A DNA stretch of 64,000 nt from Dyadobacter fanqingshengii (lineage in GTDB: Bacteria; Bacteroidota; Bacteroidia; Cytophagales; Spirosomataceae), in NCBI RefSeq assembly GCF_023822005.2, contig NZ_CP098806.1, forward strand, positions 620,001 through 684,000. Direction: 5' to 3'. Shown piece by piece: positions 36,122-45,869 of the stretch (positions are counted from its first letter, which is position 1; each line of letters begins with the position of its first letter). Under the pieces are notes generated by a model that saw nothing but the letters and a program-made list of their open reading frames with translations, made no database searches and was not told the DNA's origin. The translations under genes were made by a program, and so were the position numbers.

Positions 36122-37528
36122 TTAAAGGACTACAACAACGGATCGCCAAAGCTTACCCTCTTTCTGTGCTAATTTATTGAAAGGGTCAGTCATCCAGTTA
36201 TCATCACCGACCAGAAGGGTATATTGATATGTTCCGGGATCTACCTTTATTTGGCAGACCCACTCACCAGCTGAATTTTTTTCAAACGGATTGGCTGTTG
36301 CATTCCAATTATTGAATGATCCTACAAGATTGATTTTGCCAGCATATTCTAGCCCATCAAGACGAAAGCTTAAAATACCGTCTTTTTGATTTGCAAATAA
36401 ATTGGCCACATAATTTGAAGTGTTTTGTTCCAAGGCTTTGCGGTATAGGCTGTCTGCTTTACTATTATCATGTGCCACCAGATAAGCGCTAGCCAAACTA
36501 GCCAGGGCCCTATCAGAGGTTGGGAAGGTCCGATGATTGAGACTGAGAATTTGGATTCCTTCTTTTATCCTGTTTTGATTTAATAAATAGTACCCCAGAT
36601 CATCAAGCTCACCCTCGCTAAAATCATATTTATTTGGGGCTGTTTTCTTTAAAACATGATATCGGCTTATCACATTATTTATTCCTCTTTTATCAATGAG
36701 TGGCTTTAAATAATCGCCAATGCCAACGTTGAACAGGTGCTTGATCTCAACCTGATAGGACCCTTTTCTTAATTCTTTGGATAGATCTATTGTAACCATT
36801 TGATCAAAATTATGCTTTTGAAACAGCTGGAAGGTACAGGCCTTTAAATCAGCTATTTGGGAATAGATTGTCGCATTGTCCGGTGCTTTTTGCGCAGCTT
36901 TTTGAAGAATTCTACGGAATAACTCGGCAGAAACAGGTGCCTGGTTTAGCAGATTGTCAGCGGTGTTGTAACGATAACAGGCACTTTTACCGGGTTTGTA
37001 TCCCAATAGACTGAAGTTAGCCACTGCAACATATGGTTTTACTAGGTCTGATTTGCGGATTATGTAATTAGCATGAATAAGCGCATAGTCACCAGAGGCG
37101 TCAGCAACTAAAACCTGAGCCCGATCCTGCCAAACCAAGTTATATCGTTGAACTAATTTGATAACCTGATCAACCGTAGCACATTCGGACAGCGCCTTAT
37201 CAACAAAATACCCTTTGAAATCGGGTTTTTTGTTGTCACGAATTGTAGGAATTGCCTGCATCAGGGCAGCGGCATCCCAGAATAGTCTTTCTTCATTCAT
37301 GCCACCTTCCGGAAACCGTTTATGTGCCCCCCAAGTCACAAACCCATACTTTCTACCCTTGGCTTGAAGGTACCATAAAAACGTCTTTAAAGAAGGGGAT
37401 GAATCTTCATTGTTGCCTACCAAGACGGTCTTTCCGTCAGAAGCAGTGAAGACGGTGCATGCCGGAAGAAGATTTGGCATGAAAGATCCAAATATCAAAA
37501 GCAGCCAGAAATTAAGTTTGGTTCTCAT
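36122..37528 (-). CDS. Exported Ntn-type C-N hydrolase with TPR-like region and C-terminal glycogen-binding-like domain
   Basis: 468 residues. The signal peptide ends in NLLPA, and the next residue is Cys in CTVFTASDGKTVLVGNNEDS, the N-terminal nucleophile pattern of choloylglycine/penicillin-acylase-type linear amide hydrolases. Cleavage by signal peptidase would free it. The middle (~280-375) looks TPR-like (LASLASAYLVAHDNSKADSL). The last ~85 residues, VGSFNNWNATANPF, then CQIKVDPGTYQYTLLVG and DNWMTDPFNK, match the AMPK/CBM48 glycogen-binding fold. The combination is unusual. Start taken at ATG 37528, which leaves a clean signal. Substrate unknown. Confidence 0.85.
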   Translation of the reverse strand: MRTKLNFWLLLIFGSFMPNLLPACTVFTASDGKTVLVGNNEDSSPSLKTFLWYLQAKGRKYGFVTWGAHKRFPEGGMNEERLFWDAAALMQAIPTIRDNKKPDFKGYFVDKALSECATVDQVIKLVQRYNLVWQDRAQVLVADASGDYALIHANYIIRKSDLVKPYVAVANFSLLGYKPGKSACYRYNTADNLLNQAPVSAELFRRILQKAAQKAPDNATIYSQIADLKACTFQLFQKHNFDQMVTIDLSKELRKGSYQVEIKHLFNVGIGDYLKPLIDKRGINNVISRYHVLKKTAPNKYDFSEGELDDLGYYLLNQNRIKEGIQILSLNHRTFPTSDRALASLASAYLVAHDNSKADSLYRKALEQNTSNYVANLFANQKDGILSFRLDGLEYAGKINLVGSFNNWNATANPFEKNSAGEWVCQIKVDPGTYQYTLLVGDDNWMTDPFNKLAQKEGKLWRSVVVVL

Positions 37529-37736
37529 AAAGCGTTTTGTTTTCGACAAAGTTGAAGTCGAAATCAGAATGCAAATCACTAAAATCTGCCAACGATTCTA
37601 ATTTAACCGCCAAACCTACTTAGTGATTAGACCCGGATTAAACAGGAGATGCTGCTGTAACCGGGCTTTGGCGGATCATTCTGGCCGGTTGGCGGATCAA
37701 TACTGACAATTGGTTAAAAGCAGCGTAATTTGCCTC

Positions 37737-38567
37737 ATGCGTTTAACCATAAGAAACTGGAAGCCAATCCAAATACATCTCTTGTTTTGGATGCTCTTTA
37801 TTGTACTCGGCGTTGTCATGAATGTTGCCCAGCATTATCAAGGGCGGGTAACATTTGCATTGTTTTGGTCTGATTTGATAGATCCGCTTACTTCTATTGG
37901 CTACGGTCGGACAATTATCATGTGCTATCTGAGCCTGTGGATTTTTGACTTTTTATTTACCCGGTGTTTTTATGGGCTGGCTGTAATTGCTTTAGTCGGT
38001 TTGATTACCGGTGATGTCATGCTGAGATATGGGGTAGAGCAAATGCTACTTGGCCCTTACTTTGGAATATGGCAATACCCTGCAAACATAACCATAGGGA
38101 CTTACTTCATTGAAACGGTATTTTTCAGTGCATTGGGCATTTTCCTTTGTTTTCTGCTCAAAATTATCAATGATTATTTTCGTAATGAAGCTGTCAGTCA
38201 CGAAAAAGTAAACATGGAATTGGCTTATCTAAAAGCGCAGCTCAACCCGCATCTCCTTTTTAACACCATGAATAATTTGTATGGCTTGTCACTCACAGAG
38301 CCAGAAAAAACGCCGGATGTCATTTTACGCCTGAGTGAAATGATGCGTTACATGCTTTATGAATCCAATGAACCTTATGTGCCAGTAAGTCAGGAAGTGA
38401 TTTATCTAAACAATTTCATTGAACTCGAAACATTAAGGTACCCAGCGCCGATCTTCGTTAATTTCTTGGTTGAAGGAGATGTGAATGGAACTGCTAGGTC
38501 GAATAAGGTCGCAACAACAATATCCGGCCGTCCGAGTTCGCATCAAATGAAATTGGCTCGACCATAG
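37737..38567 (+). pseudogene. LytS-type sensor histidine kinase, truncated before the ATPase domain
   Basis: Four hydrophobic helices (~10-150) lead to the kinase linker AYLKAQLNPHLLFNTMNNLY, with the phospho-acceptor His, and to YLNNFIELETLRY. After VEGDVNGTA the sequence turns to low-similarity residues and stops; the N, G1 and G2 ATP-binding boxes are all absent. No response regulator follows. On the opposite strand from ~38613 to 38494 there is a short open stretch (VYWLRQWEQIDPMVEPISFD) that may belong to the DNA that replaced the 3' end. Likely a dead gene. Confidence 0.8.
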
Positions 38568-38620
38568 GATCGATCTGTTCCCATTGCCGCAGCCAGTAAA
38601 CACACACTTCCACTTCTAAA

Positions 38621-40090
38621 TCAGATGAAAGCAGGAAGAATAGACTTCTCGATATCTTTCCAGGTCAGCGAGTGGCTGCCACTTACGTCCGAAGCGTTGT
38701 GATGTAATGTAAGAATTGAAAGGTTTAAATCGGGGACGATATATAACATCTGACCTCCGTAACCAGCAGCGTAGATTACGGGAAATACTTTGTCTTTAAC
38801 CCGGAACACGCCACGCCACCATTGATATCCATATCCCCAGTCCGAGCTTGACTCATTTATTGGTAGAACAAATGAGGTTGATTCGGTGATCCAGGATGTG
38901 GGCACAATTTGCTTCTCATTCCATTTCCCTTTGTCCAATATCAGCTGGCCGATTTTCAACATATCCCTTGGCTTGAGAAACAATCCACCTCCTGTGTGGA
39001 CTTGATTATTCATTGAAGTCCAGGCAAATTTTTTAATTCCCAAGCCTTTAAACAGGGATTGTTCTGCGTATTTGTCCGCTGGCTTTCCCGTTACATTGGA
39101 TAAAATACCACCCAGCAAGATCGAAAGGCCGCTGTTGTATTCAAATTTCCTACCTGGCTTGTCCTTTTTATCTAAATTTTTATCCAGGACATACTGATAC
39201 ATATCCTTGCTTTGGTTCATTAAAACAGCATCGTTTTTGGGGTCAGTGTAAGGAATGTCCTCATGCCAATCCAGTCCGGCCGACATGGTTAAGGCGTTAC
39301 GCAGCGTGGGTTGTGGGGATTTTTCTTTTACAGAGTTCTTGTAGGACGGGAAAAAAGCTGTTAATGGTGCATCCAGATTTTGGATAAGACCATCATCTTG
39401 TGCAATGCCAATCAAGAGCGACGTCACACTTTTTGTACAGGATTGTAAACTATGGATTCTTTCCCGATCACCTAGATAAAAGTATTCGTCAAGTAACAGC
39501 CTTCCGTTTTGGGCAACAAGCACTGCATCCAGTCCATGATATTTGCCCTTTAATATATTCTCAAAAAGATCGTGTAATACCTTGGAATTCGCATTCTGCA
39601 TATTCATTGCGCCCACTTTCCAGCCATCACTATTTACAGGCGGAGCTTGATAGCTCCATTTTAGCAGCGCGCGATTTTCCTTATCGATCCTTGCTGGCCG
39701 CTGTGACGTCCAACGATCTGTTTTCGTCAAAGTCAGCGTTTCAGGTTTGCGATCGGGTATATTGAGCAATCCTCCGATTTCTGTTTTATCCTTGGAAAGA
39801 TTACCCGTGAATGTCGCTCCTTGCCCCAGATCCAGGAATATTTTTGAATCTGTTATTTTTACGCCAGACAATGTTCCTTCCGCCATTGATTCCGGAATTT
39901 CAAATCGGCCGCTCCACGAATCAGAGAAGAGATCATGACGAAGCTCAACATCGAATGCGCTTTTAAGATGTGGCACAGCCTCAAATTCAGTATGCCATAT
40001 TCCTACCACTTTTTGTTCATCAGTAGAACAAGCCAGAACATTTACGAAGAGTGCCAGACCTATGCAATATCTTAATATCCTTCTCAGCAT
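38621..40090 (-). CDS. Beta-lactamase-fold serine hydrolase (class C/esterase type), lipoprotein
   Basis: 489 residues. Lipoprotein signal with lipobox VLAC, a ~120-residue N-terminal beta domain (GIWHTEFEAVPHL...), then the serine-hydrolase domain: SCTK (Ser-x-x-Lys) in HSLQSCTKSVTSLLIG, Tyr-Asn in FEYNSGLSILL, and a terminal HHNASD region in place of the KTG box. These proteins are mostly esterases or peptidases rather than true beta-lactamases. Monocistronic. Confidence 0.88.
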   Translation of the reverse strand: MLRRILRYCIGLALFVNVLACSTDEQKVVGIWHTEFEAVPHLKSAFDVELRHDLFSDSWSGRFEIPESMAEGTLSGVKITDSKIFLDLGQGATFTGNLSKDKTEIGGLLNIPDRKPETLTLTKTDRWTSQRPARIDKENRALLKWSYQAPPVNSDGWKVGAMNMQNANSKVLHDLFENILKGKYHGLDAVLVAQNGRLLLDEYFYLGDRERIHSLQSCTKSVTSLLIGIAQDDGLIQNLDAPLTAFFPSYKNSVKEKSPQPTLRNALTMSAGLDWHEDIPYTDPKNDAVLMNQSKDMYQYVLDKNLDKKDKPGRKFEYNSGLSILLGGILSNVTGKPADKYAEQSLFKGLGIKKFAWTSMNNQVHTGGGLFLKPRDMLKIGQLILDKGKWNEKQIVPTSWITESTSFVLPINESSSDWGYGYQWWRGVFRVKDKVFPVIYAAGYGGQMLYIVPDLNLSILTLHHNASDVSGSHSLTWKDIEKSILPAFI

Positions 40091-40232
40091 AATGAATTGC
40101 CAGACTTAGGTGATTTGGTTGTTAGTAATACTAATGTAAGATTGACAATATACAGTATTGCCATAGTTTTTGCACAAGGCCATTACTTGAATGCTGATTG
40201 AATAGATGTGGTTTGAGTCTGGTACGAAAAGC

Positions 40233-41678
40233 TTATAATTTTCCCAAATCAGTCTTAATGTAATCAATCCATTTATGTCTTGGGATATGTCTTAGGTCAT
40301 GCTCCGGTACAAAACCTGTCTTATTGGTAGGCTTAGTATCTGTCCAGGCAGCCTTACGGTCAGGAATCAAAAGATAATAATCTTCGAACGGCAATTTGGT
40401 TTGCTGTGAAACCCCCATATAATCCATCATACCCAATGTACGCTCTCCATATCTTTTTATTTTCTTGCTTTGCATTGAAATATAAAAAAAGTACTCGGTC
40501 GAACTTCCTCCCAGGTCGTCAAAGACCAAAGCTATTTTTTCAGGGGTTTTCAGGATAGAATCTGAATACAAAGTAAGGGATGGCAACGAATAGAATTGAT
40601 CCTTCGAAAGGGGAATCTCTTCATAAGCCTTTTTGTACTGGTCAAGAACCGTAGGGGTGTAAGATCGCATCAATCTCGTATCTTTAGGTGGCTTCTCATA
40701 CGTCGTTTTTATGCCGGGAAGATTTGATTCTATGTTGTCCGGGGATAACCTTAAATAGGTGTTACCCTGCACGATCGGCTGCGTGTAAAAGTAGGGAAGC
40801 AGATAGGTCCAGCCCGAATTGCCACCGCCATTGCCTCTCAAATCCACAATCAGGTTTTTCGTAGACCTGATCAGAGAGTCATTTTTTTGAATGATCTCTT
40901 TGATCTTGTCGTCACGATTGAATGAGCCAATTGACAGTAAGACATGATCGTTATCCAACTTTTTGCAATCAAGCCCAAAGTTATAGTTGCGCCATGTTAG
41001 AAATTCAGATCTTTCATACTCAGTGATCGTTGATGGATAAGCTTTTGCCCATACCTCGAAATTCCAGACAAATAAAAGTCCACCACGTTGCCTAACAGGA
41101 AAATCGGGAGTCATCCAATCATAGCGGTTGAAAACAAATCCATTTTTATCTCTGGTAAAAGTGTAATACACAAGACCAGGCTTGATCTTTGGATCTTTGC
41201 TTTGCAGAACAACAGCCTGATATAATGTAGGGCTAATCTTTTGAACTGCCAGCTTCATACTTGAGTCGGGATTAACCCAAATACCCTCTATTGAATCCCT
41301 TTTCTGGGTGGTGAAATCCTTTTTAAAAGCATCCTCATTCAGATAATTGTATTGAAATCTGGTGGTATCAGTAATGCTGTATTCAATGTCGAAATGCTTG
41401 TCGTTGAAAAAGGATACGTAAGCGTTCAGAATCGGAAAGCATTTGACCGGATCTGACTCTTTTGCGGCATCTTTTCTGAGTTTTGCCACCTGCCTCGTAT
41501 ATTGAGGCAGCAATTTCCTGGCGATCATGTCAGGATACCCCACATAATTCAGTTCCGTTTTTTTTATCGTCGTATCGAGATTTGCAAGACAGTTGCACTG
41601 TTGCTGGGCAGAGACAGTGTGGCATGTATACAGCACAAGGGAAATGCAAAAAAATATGGACAATCCTTTTACTTTCAT
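40233..41678 (-). CDS. S41 family (tail-specific protease type) peptidase, exported
   Basis: 481 residues with a signal peptide (end near VSAQQ). The C-terminal half carries the S41 pattern: DHVLLSIGSFN, NLIVDLRGNGGGNSGW (oxyanion/strand), and FDDLGGSSTEYFFYISMQ, where Ser is the likely nucleophile. The usual Lys partner is not obvious, with KIKRYGERTLG nearby, so it may be a divergent member. There is no PDZ domain. Substrate unknown. Confidence 0.83.
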   Translation of the reverse strand: MKVKGLSIFFCISLVLYTCHTVSAQQQCNCLANLDTTIKKTELNYVGYPDMIARKLLPQYTRQVAKLRKDAAKESDPVKCFPILNAYVSFFNDKHFDIEYSITDTTRFQYNYLNEDAFKKDFTTQKRDSIEGIWVNPDSSMKLAVQKISPTLYQAVVLQSKDPKIKPGLVYYTFTRDKNGFVFNRYDWMTPDFPVRQRGGLLFVWNFEVWAKAYPSTITEYERSEFLTWRNYNFGLDCKKLDNDHVLLSIGSFNRDDKIKEIIQKNDSLIRSTKNLIVDLRGNGGGNSGWTYLLPYFYTQPIVQGNTYLRLSPDNIESNLPGIKTTYEKPPKDTRLMRSYTPTVLDQYKKAYEEIPLSKDQFYSLPSLTLYSDSILKTPEKIALVFDDLGGSSTEYFFYISMQSKKIKRYGERTLGMMDYMGVSQQTKLPFEDYYLLIPDRKAAWTDTKPTNKTGFVPEHDLRHIPRHKWIDYIKTDLGKL

Positions 41679-41740
41679 GTTTGTTAGACATTCATTGAGG
41701 TCACTAATATAAATGAAAACACTAGTGAATAGTAGCGCCT

Positions 41741-42133
41741 GTGATGATTAAGTGCTATAATACCAAGCGTGCGTATAAGGCGAGGAGTGACCAATTTTGT
41801 GGCCTGCTTCAAACGGGCTTTAAAGAACATATTACCTGTTCAATGCCAGAAGGCGGACTTGGGGTTTGGGCCAACTTTGTTGAATCAGTCGATTTGCATG
41901 AAGTCTCCCGGCTGGCGGGAAAGAAAGGTCTTTATATAGACAATGGGGATTTTTATAAAAATGAAGCTTTTTCAACAAATGCCATGCGCCTGGGATTTGC
42001 TTCCTTAAATGAGGCTGAAATAGAGAAAGCACTGCACATTTTAAACAGCATTTGCACATCCTTTCGAAAAAAGGTTAAATGTGAATCTGTTCGCCGTTGG
42101 CGAAAGCCCAATTTTCCCAGGCTGTTTCTATAA
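41741..42133 (+). pseudogene. C-terminal fragment of a MocR-type PLP-dependent regulator/aminotransferase
   Basis: Residues ~10-108 match the very end of GntR/MocR aminotransferase-like regulators: DQFCGLLQTGF, MPEGGLGVWANFVESVDLHE, GLYIDNGDF and AMRLGFASLNEAEIEKALHI. The DNA-binding domain and the PLP-lysine part are missing. The last 25 residues are not of the family and overlap the convergent tautomerase gene. A remnant of a gene truncated at its 5' end. Confidence 0.8.
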
Positions 42134-42455
42134 ATGCTACCATGACATCATTTGGGTCCTGCCCTGCAGCTTTTAGGCCATCCATTAAATCGCCTAGCAA
42201 CTTACGTTTGATCTTTACACTCCTGCCTGCTGACCAAACAATTTCTATTAATATAAATGCTGGTGTTCGTGCTTGGTGAAGGTCTGGGAAATTTCGATCA
42301 TAGATAAAGTTTTCGGGTTCCAGCTCGATTATCCGCTGAAAACGGTCATCACCCGGAACGCCTGTATTGACAAGTGCTGCATGAACCTTGTCTGCGATCA
42401 AATGTTTTTCAGGAGTACTTCTGCCTTTGACCAAAGTAATTGTAACTAGTGGCAT
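42075..42455 (-). CDS. Tautomerase-superfamily protein
   Basis: 126 residues beginning MPLVTITLVKGRSTPEKHLI. The Pro after the initiator Met is the catalytic base of 4-oxalocrotonate tautomerase relatives. VLVTI-type strand, IADKVHAALVNTGVP helix and FILIEIVWSAGRSVKIKR follow the Tautomerase_2 pattern, in which two fused beta-alpha-beta units make one chain. Substrate unknown. Its 3' end covers the end of the MocR fragment. Confidence 0.87.
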   Translation of the reverse strand: MPLVTITLVKGRSTPEKHLIADKVHAALVNTGVPGDDRFQRIIELEPENFIYDRNFPDLHQARTPAFILIEIVWSAGRSVKIKRKLLGDLMDGLKAAGQDPNDVMVAFIETAWENWAFANGEQIHI

Positions 42456-42513
42456 ATTTATATCATTATAAAGATTAACCTCGCTTTGGCGACGCCTAAT
42501 TATATTTTAGCAT

Positions 42514-43242
42514 TTAGGAAAAGCCATCGTATTCGGCAACAGTTTTGACCATCTGCCATACTGTTATTTTATTTCCTTTGAACATGGATAAGGTCTGACT
42601 ATTAAAGCCGCCTAATGCTTTTAATACAGATTTTTTTGATAAACGCACTGCTCGCAATGAACCATCGTCCAACTCAATGAAATAGCGCTCTTGATTTATA
42701 TAACTTCCGTCATTCAGATCACCCATTTCATAAGGCCTTCTTTCTGTTGTTTTTAAAATTATTTTCGTTTGTAACAACACCTTCGATCTGCCCGCATAGA
42801 GCACCATATAATAAGCCCTTTTACCTGAAAGGTCAGATTTATTTATAAAACGCTTTGTCCCAACAGTAAAAATATCAGGAAAAATTGCCAATTCACTTGA
42901 ATCATTTTCTAAGCGACAGAATACCTGATTTGTTGCAAGATTGAATGCTATTTTGCAAGGAACTTTCTGATTGTTACTTTGATATTCCAGTAAGCCATCC
43001 TCATAGATAGGATAGGATAAGTAGGGACTTCCTGTATAAACAACAGTTGTTTGACTCTGGCTTTTATCAGGTCTGTTTATCAACAGGCCATTGCTGGGAA
43101 GATACCACTTGCATATTGTGATTACGGAACCTGATCGGTCTTTCGAAACCAAACACTGGCTGTAACTGTAATGCGTTAAGTTCAGTAGAAGCAATGCTGT
43201 TGCCAGTATGCTTCTACTGAACGGTCTATCATTTTCAATCAT
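42514..43242 (-). CDS. Exported hypothetical protein
   Basis: 242 residues with a hydrophobic N-terminal signal (around 12-28). Beta-rich body with no motif I recognise. KLTVWQMVKT-type ending (NKITVWQMVKTVAEYDGFS) and the block YYMVLYAGRSKVLLQTKIIL are notable. Similar proteins of unknown role are frequent in Cytophagales. Followed by the tautomerase at 58 bp. Confidence 0.65.
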   Translation of the reverse strand: MIENDRPFSRSILATALLLLNLTHYSYSQCLVSKDRSGSVITICKWYLPSNGLLINRPDKSQSQTTVVYTGSPYLSYPIYEDGLLEYQSNNQKVPCKIAFNLATNQVFCRLENDSSELAIFPDIFTVGTKRFINKSDLSGKRAYYMVLYAGRSKVLLQTKIILKTTERRPYEMGDLNDGSYINQERYFIELDDGSLRAVRLSKKSVLKALGGFNSQTLSMFKGNKITVWQMVKTVAEYDGFS

Positions 43243-43299
43243 ATAACGTTGAGTAAATTATTTTGATTTGGAAATCTTTAATTTCGAGAAGCTCTGGTC

Positions 43300-43725
43300 T
43301 TATGTGTTATAATTTTTCAAAATTTCAACATAATGCTTGTTGTACATTATACCTAAGATATTGCCGAAAGGATCAATTACAGAAGCCGTAACAAATCCTA
43401 CCCCATATTCGGTTATAGGACCGTATGCCGTCGCACCATGAGCAATAAGGCTTTTTAAAGTTTCTTCAATGTTATCAACATGCCAATAGGCAATTTCGCC
43501 CCCGGGCTGCGCAGGCATAGGCGGTGCAAATTTTCGGTCAATAATGCCCAGTTCGTGCTGATAATCCCCAATACGGAACTCAATATACGCTGGGTTTTCA
43601 GGATCTGGTCTTTCAAAATAAGGTTCAACCCCCAATATTTTGGTGTACCATTTCTTTGCAGCTTTCAAATCATCTGCCCAATAGCTAATTGTCGCTAGTC
43701 CTCTTAAGTTAATTGCCTTCTCCAT
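43300..43725 (-). CDS. VOC family glyoxalase-fold protein
   Basis: 141 residues from the ATG at 43725, where a purine-rich run gives a ribosome site and the protein opens as GLATISYWADDLKAAKKWY. The longer reading to 43869 is rejected. Module two is IAYWHVDNIEETLKSLIAHG, and the end is VIDPFGNILGIMYNKHY. Divergent from the AraC regulator next door, which is the probable controller. Confidence 0.88.
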   Translation of the reverse strand: MEKAINLRGLATISYWADDLKAAKKWYTKILGVEPYFERPDPENPAYIEFRIGDYQHELGIIDRKFAPPMPAQPGGEIAYWHVDNIEETLKSLIAHGATAYGPITEYGVGFVTASVIDPFGNILGIMYNKHYVEILKNYNT

Positions 43726-43900
43726 GTTTTTCTTTTTTTTAACAAAATTATGTGAGTGGTACTCCAAAAAATAGTAGAATTGCGACATACAAAGAGATTC
43801 TGCAACTTTATGAAAATTGAATTTGTAGTACATTACCAATGTCATCGATTCACGTTTTCTAGATCGCAATCTGATATCATATCAATTTGACTAAAAATAT

Positions 43901-44731
43901 ATGGATTATAGGGTATTTACACCGCATAAATTATTAGCACCCTATGTGCGGTATTTCAGCGCATTGAATTTTAATAAGCTTAGTGGTTTATCACAGATCA
44001 AGGTCTTTGCCGACCGTTATCCGCATTTGGTATTTCAGCACAACAATGGACGATCAGCATTTTTCAGGGATACGGACGCATTACCCCCGGCATTTATTAG
44101 TGGGGTTAAAATCTCGCCATATATACTTGATCTCGATAATCATGAAGTTGTAACTGTCACTTTTTATCCACAAGCCATTAAGCAACTTTTCGGGATCAAT
44201 GTCAATGAGCTAAACGACCAGATAGTTGACCTGATCAATTTTGCCCCAGCTGATTTACTAGAACGTTTGTATTATTCTAAATGTTTAGCTGAACGCATAG
44301 ATCTATTAACTGAATTTTTATTAAAAAAAATAAATGATGCCGCACCGCCGGACCATCTAATTAGTGAAAGTATCCGCTTGATCAATGATATAGATATCGA
44401 AACATCTTTAAATAGTTTATCTAAATATTTCAAAATCTCCACCCGCCAGTTTGAAAGGCGTTTCAAATCTTCAACGGGCTTGTCTCCGAAACTGTTCATT
44501 CGTGCGGCAAGATTTGAATCAGCACTCCAGGCAATTAGGGATAACCAGTTTGAAAACCTTTCCGGTTTAGCACATTACCTCAATTTTGCTGATCAATCTC
44601 ACTTTATAAAAGAGTTTAAAACATTTTCCGGCCTTACGCCCAAGACATTTCTTTTCAACAATCAAAAAACACAAAGCGTCATTCCTGATAATGGTGTTGT
44701 AACGATAAACCATCTGGTTACCGAATGCTAA
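43901..44731 (+). CDS. AraC-family transcriptional regulator
   Basis: 276 residues. N-terminal domain of the same Bacteroidota type as the regulator at 6045 (MDYRVFTPHKLLAPYVRYFS, VFADRYPHLVF), and a C-terminal double HTH with RQFERRFKSSTGLSPKLFIR and DQSHFIKEFKTFSGLTPKTF. The divergent pair with a VOC gene (175-bp gap) is a typical sensor/enzyme arrangement. Confidence 0.9.
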   Translation: MDYRVFTPHKLLAPYVRYFSALNFNKLSGLSQIKVFADRYPHLVFQHNNGRSAFFRDTDALPPAFISGVKISPYILDLDNHEVVTVTFYPQAIKQLFGINVNELNDQIVDLINFAPADLLERLYYSKCLAERIDLLTEFLLKKINDAAPPDHLISESIRLINDIDIETSLNSLSKYFKISTRQFERRFKSSTGLSPKLFIRAARFESALQAIRDNQFENLSGLAHYLNFADQSHFIKEFKTFSGLTPKTFLFNNQKTQSVIPDNGVVTINHLVTEC

Positions 44732-44814
44732 ATTGTCGCTTGATTTTTGATGACTGATTAAATCATTCAAAATAAATTGAGCTCAAACTCGCAATAGGAT
44801 TCGCATTCATTTAT

Positions 44815-45855
44815 CTAATGACCCATAACCCATTGGTTCACGCTTTCCCAGAAAGCGGTCGGCTCGTTAAACATCGGACTGTGACCACTGTGACTAAAAA
44901 TTGTTGTCATCACATCCGTGCTCCCTATGCGCGCCTTAATGTCGTCTGCCAGCTGGGGAGGACACACAAAATCGTATTTTCCCCATAGCAAAAGAGTTGG
45001 TACTTTAATTTTGTACAGGTTATCAGTGGCTTTTTGAGCATATGCCTGCTTGTCAATTTCTTTAATAAAATTGTTGTAAACCCCATTACTGAGGTAGGTG
45101 GTCACCGGATAGTTATATTCCCGTATAAAAAACTTGATCAGTTCTTTGGTCGTCTTACCGGTCGTAATGTCGCTGATCAGGTCCTCGGCGTCGTGCGCGT
45201 GTCCATTGATTTTCCTGGTAACTGAATAATTGTTTTTGGGATCGTGGTCGCGGCAATAATCCGTGATCTTCTGCCAATCTCCGGCATTCCGTCCCGCCAG
45301 TATTTCCTGCTCCCCAAACTTGATGAGGTTGTTGCGCGAAAGCGAATCGCTCATAGCGTAATTATGCTCGCCGTCCACCTGTATCCACCCGCTCACCAAT
45401 GATTGATTATCAGCCTGCTGCAAAAATAAAGGTACCAATAACCCTCCCCAGCTATGACCGAGCAGGTATATTTTCTTTGATTGACCATAACGATGACGTA
45501 GCAATATGATCAGCTTTTTCAGGTCGTCGAGGTAATTGGCAATGTTGGCCTTGCTGATATTACCCTGCGTGGTACCGGCAAGGCGCTGGTCCCAGTAGGC
45601 TACCGCAAAATTCTTTTCAGCAATATTGGTGGCTTCGTCAATATTATAGTACAATGATCCGTCGCCGGGACCTCCATGCACCATGACGAGAATTTTGTCG
45701 CTGCTGATGTTCCCTTCAAGGTATACGTGCATTTTAGCGTCGTCATTTTCGAGGTAAAACTGATCTCTCACAAGGCCGCTTTTTCCTATTTCTTCTTTCT
45801 GACATCCCGCCAATAGCAAAACCACTGCCAGGGATATAATGAAATTCATTTTCAT
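44815..45855 (-). CDS. Alpha/beta hydrolase, lipoprotein (proline iminopeptidase-like)
   Basis: 346 residues. Lipobox LLAGC, then MVHGGPGDGS (the HGGPG oxyanion motif of proline iminopeptidase relatives), nucleophile GHSWGGLLVP, Asp strand LLWGKYDFVCPP and catalytic His in SHSGHSPMFNEP. Probably an envelope-anchored peptidase or esterase. It lies 14 nt after the 45870-46517 gene, suggesting an operon. Confidence 0.88.
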   Translation of the reverse strand: MKMNFIISLAVVLLLAGCQKEEIGKSGLVRDQFYLENDDAKMHVYLEGNISSDKILVMVHGGPGDGSLYYNIDEATNIAEKNFAVAYWDQRLAGTTQGNISKANIANYLDDLKKLIILLRHRYGQSKKIYLLGHSWGGLLVPLFLQQADNQSLVSGWIQVDGEHNYAMSDSLSRNNLIKFGEQEILAGRNAGDWQKITDYCRDHDPKNNYSVTRKINGHAHDAEDLISDITTGKTTKELIKFFIREYNYPVTTYLSNGVYNNFIKEIDKQAYAQKATDNLYKIKVPTLLLWGKYDFVCPPQLADDIKARIGSTDVMTTIFSHSGHSPMFNEPTAFWESVNQWVMGH

Positions 45856-45869
45856 AACTGATTTATTAA

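Noticed and set aside
43726..43869. N-terminal extension of the VOC protein at 43300
   Set aside because: Atypical residues before the standard VOC opening, and a good ribosome site precedes the ATG at 43725.
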